From positions 3,838,204 through 3,902,203 of the forward strand of contig JAQNBH010000003.1 in the NCBI GenBank assembly GCA_028752905.1: a stretch of DNA of 64,000 nucleotides. Direction: 5' to 3'. The notes beneath the pieces are model-generated. The model did no database searches, was not told the DNA's origin, and saw only the letters and a list, made by a program, of their open reading frames with translations. A program made the translations under genes and the position numbers. This stretch comes from Cladorhizidae sp. MBARI D1340-BT2. Its lineage: Eukaryota > Porifera > Demospongiae > Poecilosclerida > Cladorhizidae. Of this stretch, positions 62,841-64,000 are shown one piece after another. How positions within the stretch are numbered: the first letter of the stretch is position 1; every line of letters starts with the position of its first letter.

Positions 62841-63205
62841 TGGACGTTGATACAGAATAAATAAATGGGGTGATAATTGCTCATTGTTTTACCAACTGAA
62901 ACAACATTTTTTTTTGAGAATTCGATTCGAAATTAAACAAATTCTAGAGGGTTAGATCTGTGACACAGTGTGAATGCAAAGCAAGAGTTTGCTGGATTTG
63001 AAATATAGTGTTGAATATGACCAACTTTTAAGGGGATTGGGAGGAACTCTTCCTTATCCAGACCCCCACAACCCGGCTCTCTCTACCAGGCACCTGCCTA
63101 GATAATAGTGTGGATTGGAATTGCCTGTACAATTTGGCATCCCCCAACAATGAAAATATGTTTCTAGGCATTTCAGAGGATCCACAACAGCTCAGTATTA
63201 GTTAT
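62841..63205. other. No gene recognised
   Basis: Unique sequence. Confidence 0.4.
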
Positions 63206-63285
63206 AGGCTCACCAGGAAGAGAAGCAATTCGGTATCAGTGAACCTGTAGACTGATACTGAGTTACTTCTATTCCTGGTGAGCCT
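63206..63285. repeat. 80-bp near-perfect hairpin
   Basis: The left arm AGGCTCACCAGGAAGAGAAG plus CAATTCGGTATCAGT pairs with the right arm ACTGATACTGAGTTACTTCT plus ATTCCTGGTGAGCCT (35 bp, about four mismatches), with a ~10-base loop. A third partial copy (AAATTACTTCTCTTCCT) follows at 63293. Confidence 0.85.
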
Positions 63286-63937
63286 GTATACTAAATTACT
63301 TCTCTTCCTAATCTGCCAAGTTCTCCATTGTGTTGTCAGGAAACAACCACCACTGGGAGTTGGATGATGTCTGCAATCATGCAAGAGCTGCAGTGAACCA
63401 TGTCATATGCACATGCATTAACACAATGCTCCGATGCCCTGACCATGTTCTGATTGTCACAACCACAGTCACTGGTTGGATGACTCATGCTAAACCGCAC
63501 AGCTGGCTTTGCATTGTGTGGGGGAAGAGGCCCAGAGTGCCAGTGGCCGACTACTTGTCGTAGATAACATTCGTCCCACACAAGTGTGAAGGCTCTCAAG
63601 TTAAAGAGCAAGACACAGACCTTGCATTCACCTCAGCTTGCAAAAAGGATTCATGTCCTCCAATGTTGTGTTTCTCCAGGTGACTGCACATCACTGAGTG
63701 CCAGTCAGCAGATGCTCCCAGAAACATTCCCTTCGAAGATCAATTGGAGGAATTATGAATGGAATGGCCAAGGACTTCTAGCAACAATAGGACACCCCAC
63801 GGCACCTGAAGCAGCTCCTGCTTCCTGAGATTCTATTTCAGGAGACCTGATCGAGAGTTCCTTTCTCACTTGTGGCATCTCGGACAGCATTGGCGGCTCT
63901 CAGAATTGACTCCCAGAGACTGTATTCAGAAGCCAAG
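63286..63937. other. No gene recognised
   Basis: Contains non-repetitive open frames (for example 63330-63563 and 63586-63828 on +) with no recognisable family or clear splice structure. Confidence 0.3.
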
Positions 63938-64000
63938 TTGGGAGACAGTTGCATTTTTTTATTTTTTTAAAACTTATGTTTAAAAATGGAAAATCATTTT
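63938..64000. mobile_element. Left end of a MITE-like element running off the window
   Basis: GGGAGACAGTTGCATTTTTT matches the terminal sequence GGGGACAGTTGCATT and its T-rich continuation from the element at 36285-36727. Confidence 0.45.

Overview
This is animal (metazoan) genomic DNA. Genes are split by phase-consistent introns, vertebrate-like orthologues are recognisable, and an unusually dense set of tandem repeats and decayed transposons surrounds them. The gene content and the CTAG-rich texture would fit a sponge or another early-branching or marine invertebrate, but the sequence does not settle the phylum. Almost all long open frames inside repeats are artefacts of repeat units that lack stop codons.

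Five gene models are supported. (1) A BORCS5-like gene (BORC lysosome-positioning complex) on the + strand, exons 1710-1821 and 6856-8165. They are separated by a 5-kb intron filled with a 41/44-bp satellite, and the protein has a very long Lys/Glu repeat tail. (2) A small single-exon secreted protein on the - strand (17040-17840) with an IL-17-like C-terminal domain and a TATA box. (3) An M1AP-like gene (meiosis 1 associated protein) on the - strand, spread over more than 31 kb (51365 down to 19939). Ten exons could be placed from splice sites, matching phase and conserved motifs; the initiator exon was not found. (4) An intronless-CDS core-2/I-branching type beta-1,6-GlcNAc transferase (GT14) on the - strand (59541-61235). 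(5) A possible unidentified terminal exon at 55.6 kb on the + strand.

The M1AP gene is the scaffold of the window. Most of its introns carry a minisatellite or mobile DNA: a frameshifted DUF4371/ZMYM-type hAT element (30040-33170) that landed inside a CTAG-rich minisatellite; a Penelope-like GIY-YIG fragment; several fold-back elements; and, in its 11.7-kb most 5' intron, an entire ~8.9-kb element in the opposite orientation. That large element encodes a decayed XPG/PIN-like nuclease protein with a C-terminal Cys-rich (CXC) domain, is bounded by inverted repeats, and contains a 3.2-kb 27-bp minisatellite. A second, ~2.5-kb member of the same protein class with its own ~180-bp inverted termini lies at 56.87-59.35 kb.

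Other mobile DNA: an LTR with PBS-like sequence (11640-11956), a Penelope-like GIY-YIG fragment (12960-13305), two opposed LINE 3' fragments (9.48-10.69 kb), reverse-transcriptase remnants (13.48-15.07 and 52.75-54.46 kb), and a displaced piece of ribosomal DNA (18S 5' end plus external spacer, 9136-9283). Two minisatellites stand out for their content: a 21-bp unit carrying a perfect TATA box in nearly every copy (49.2-50.6 kb) and a 27-bp unit carrying an E-box and a consensus splice donor in nearly every copy (40.5-43.7 kb).
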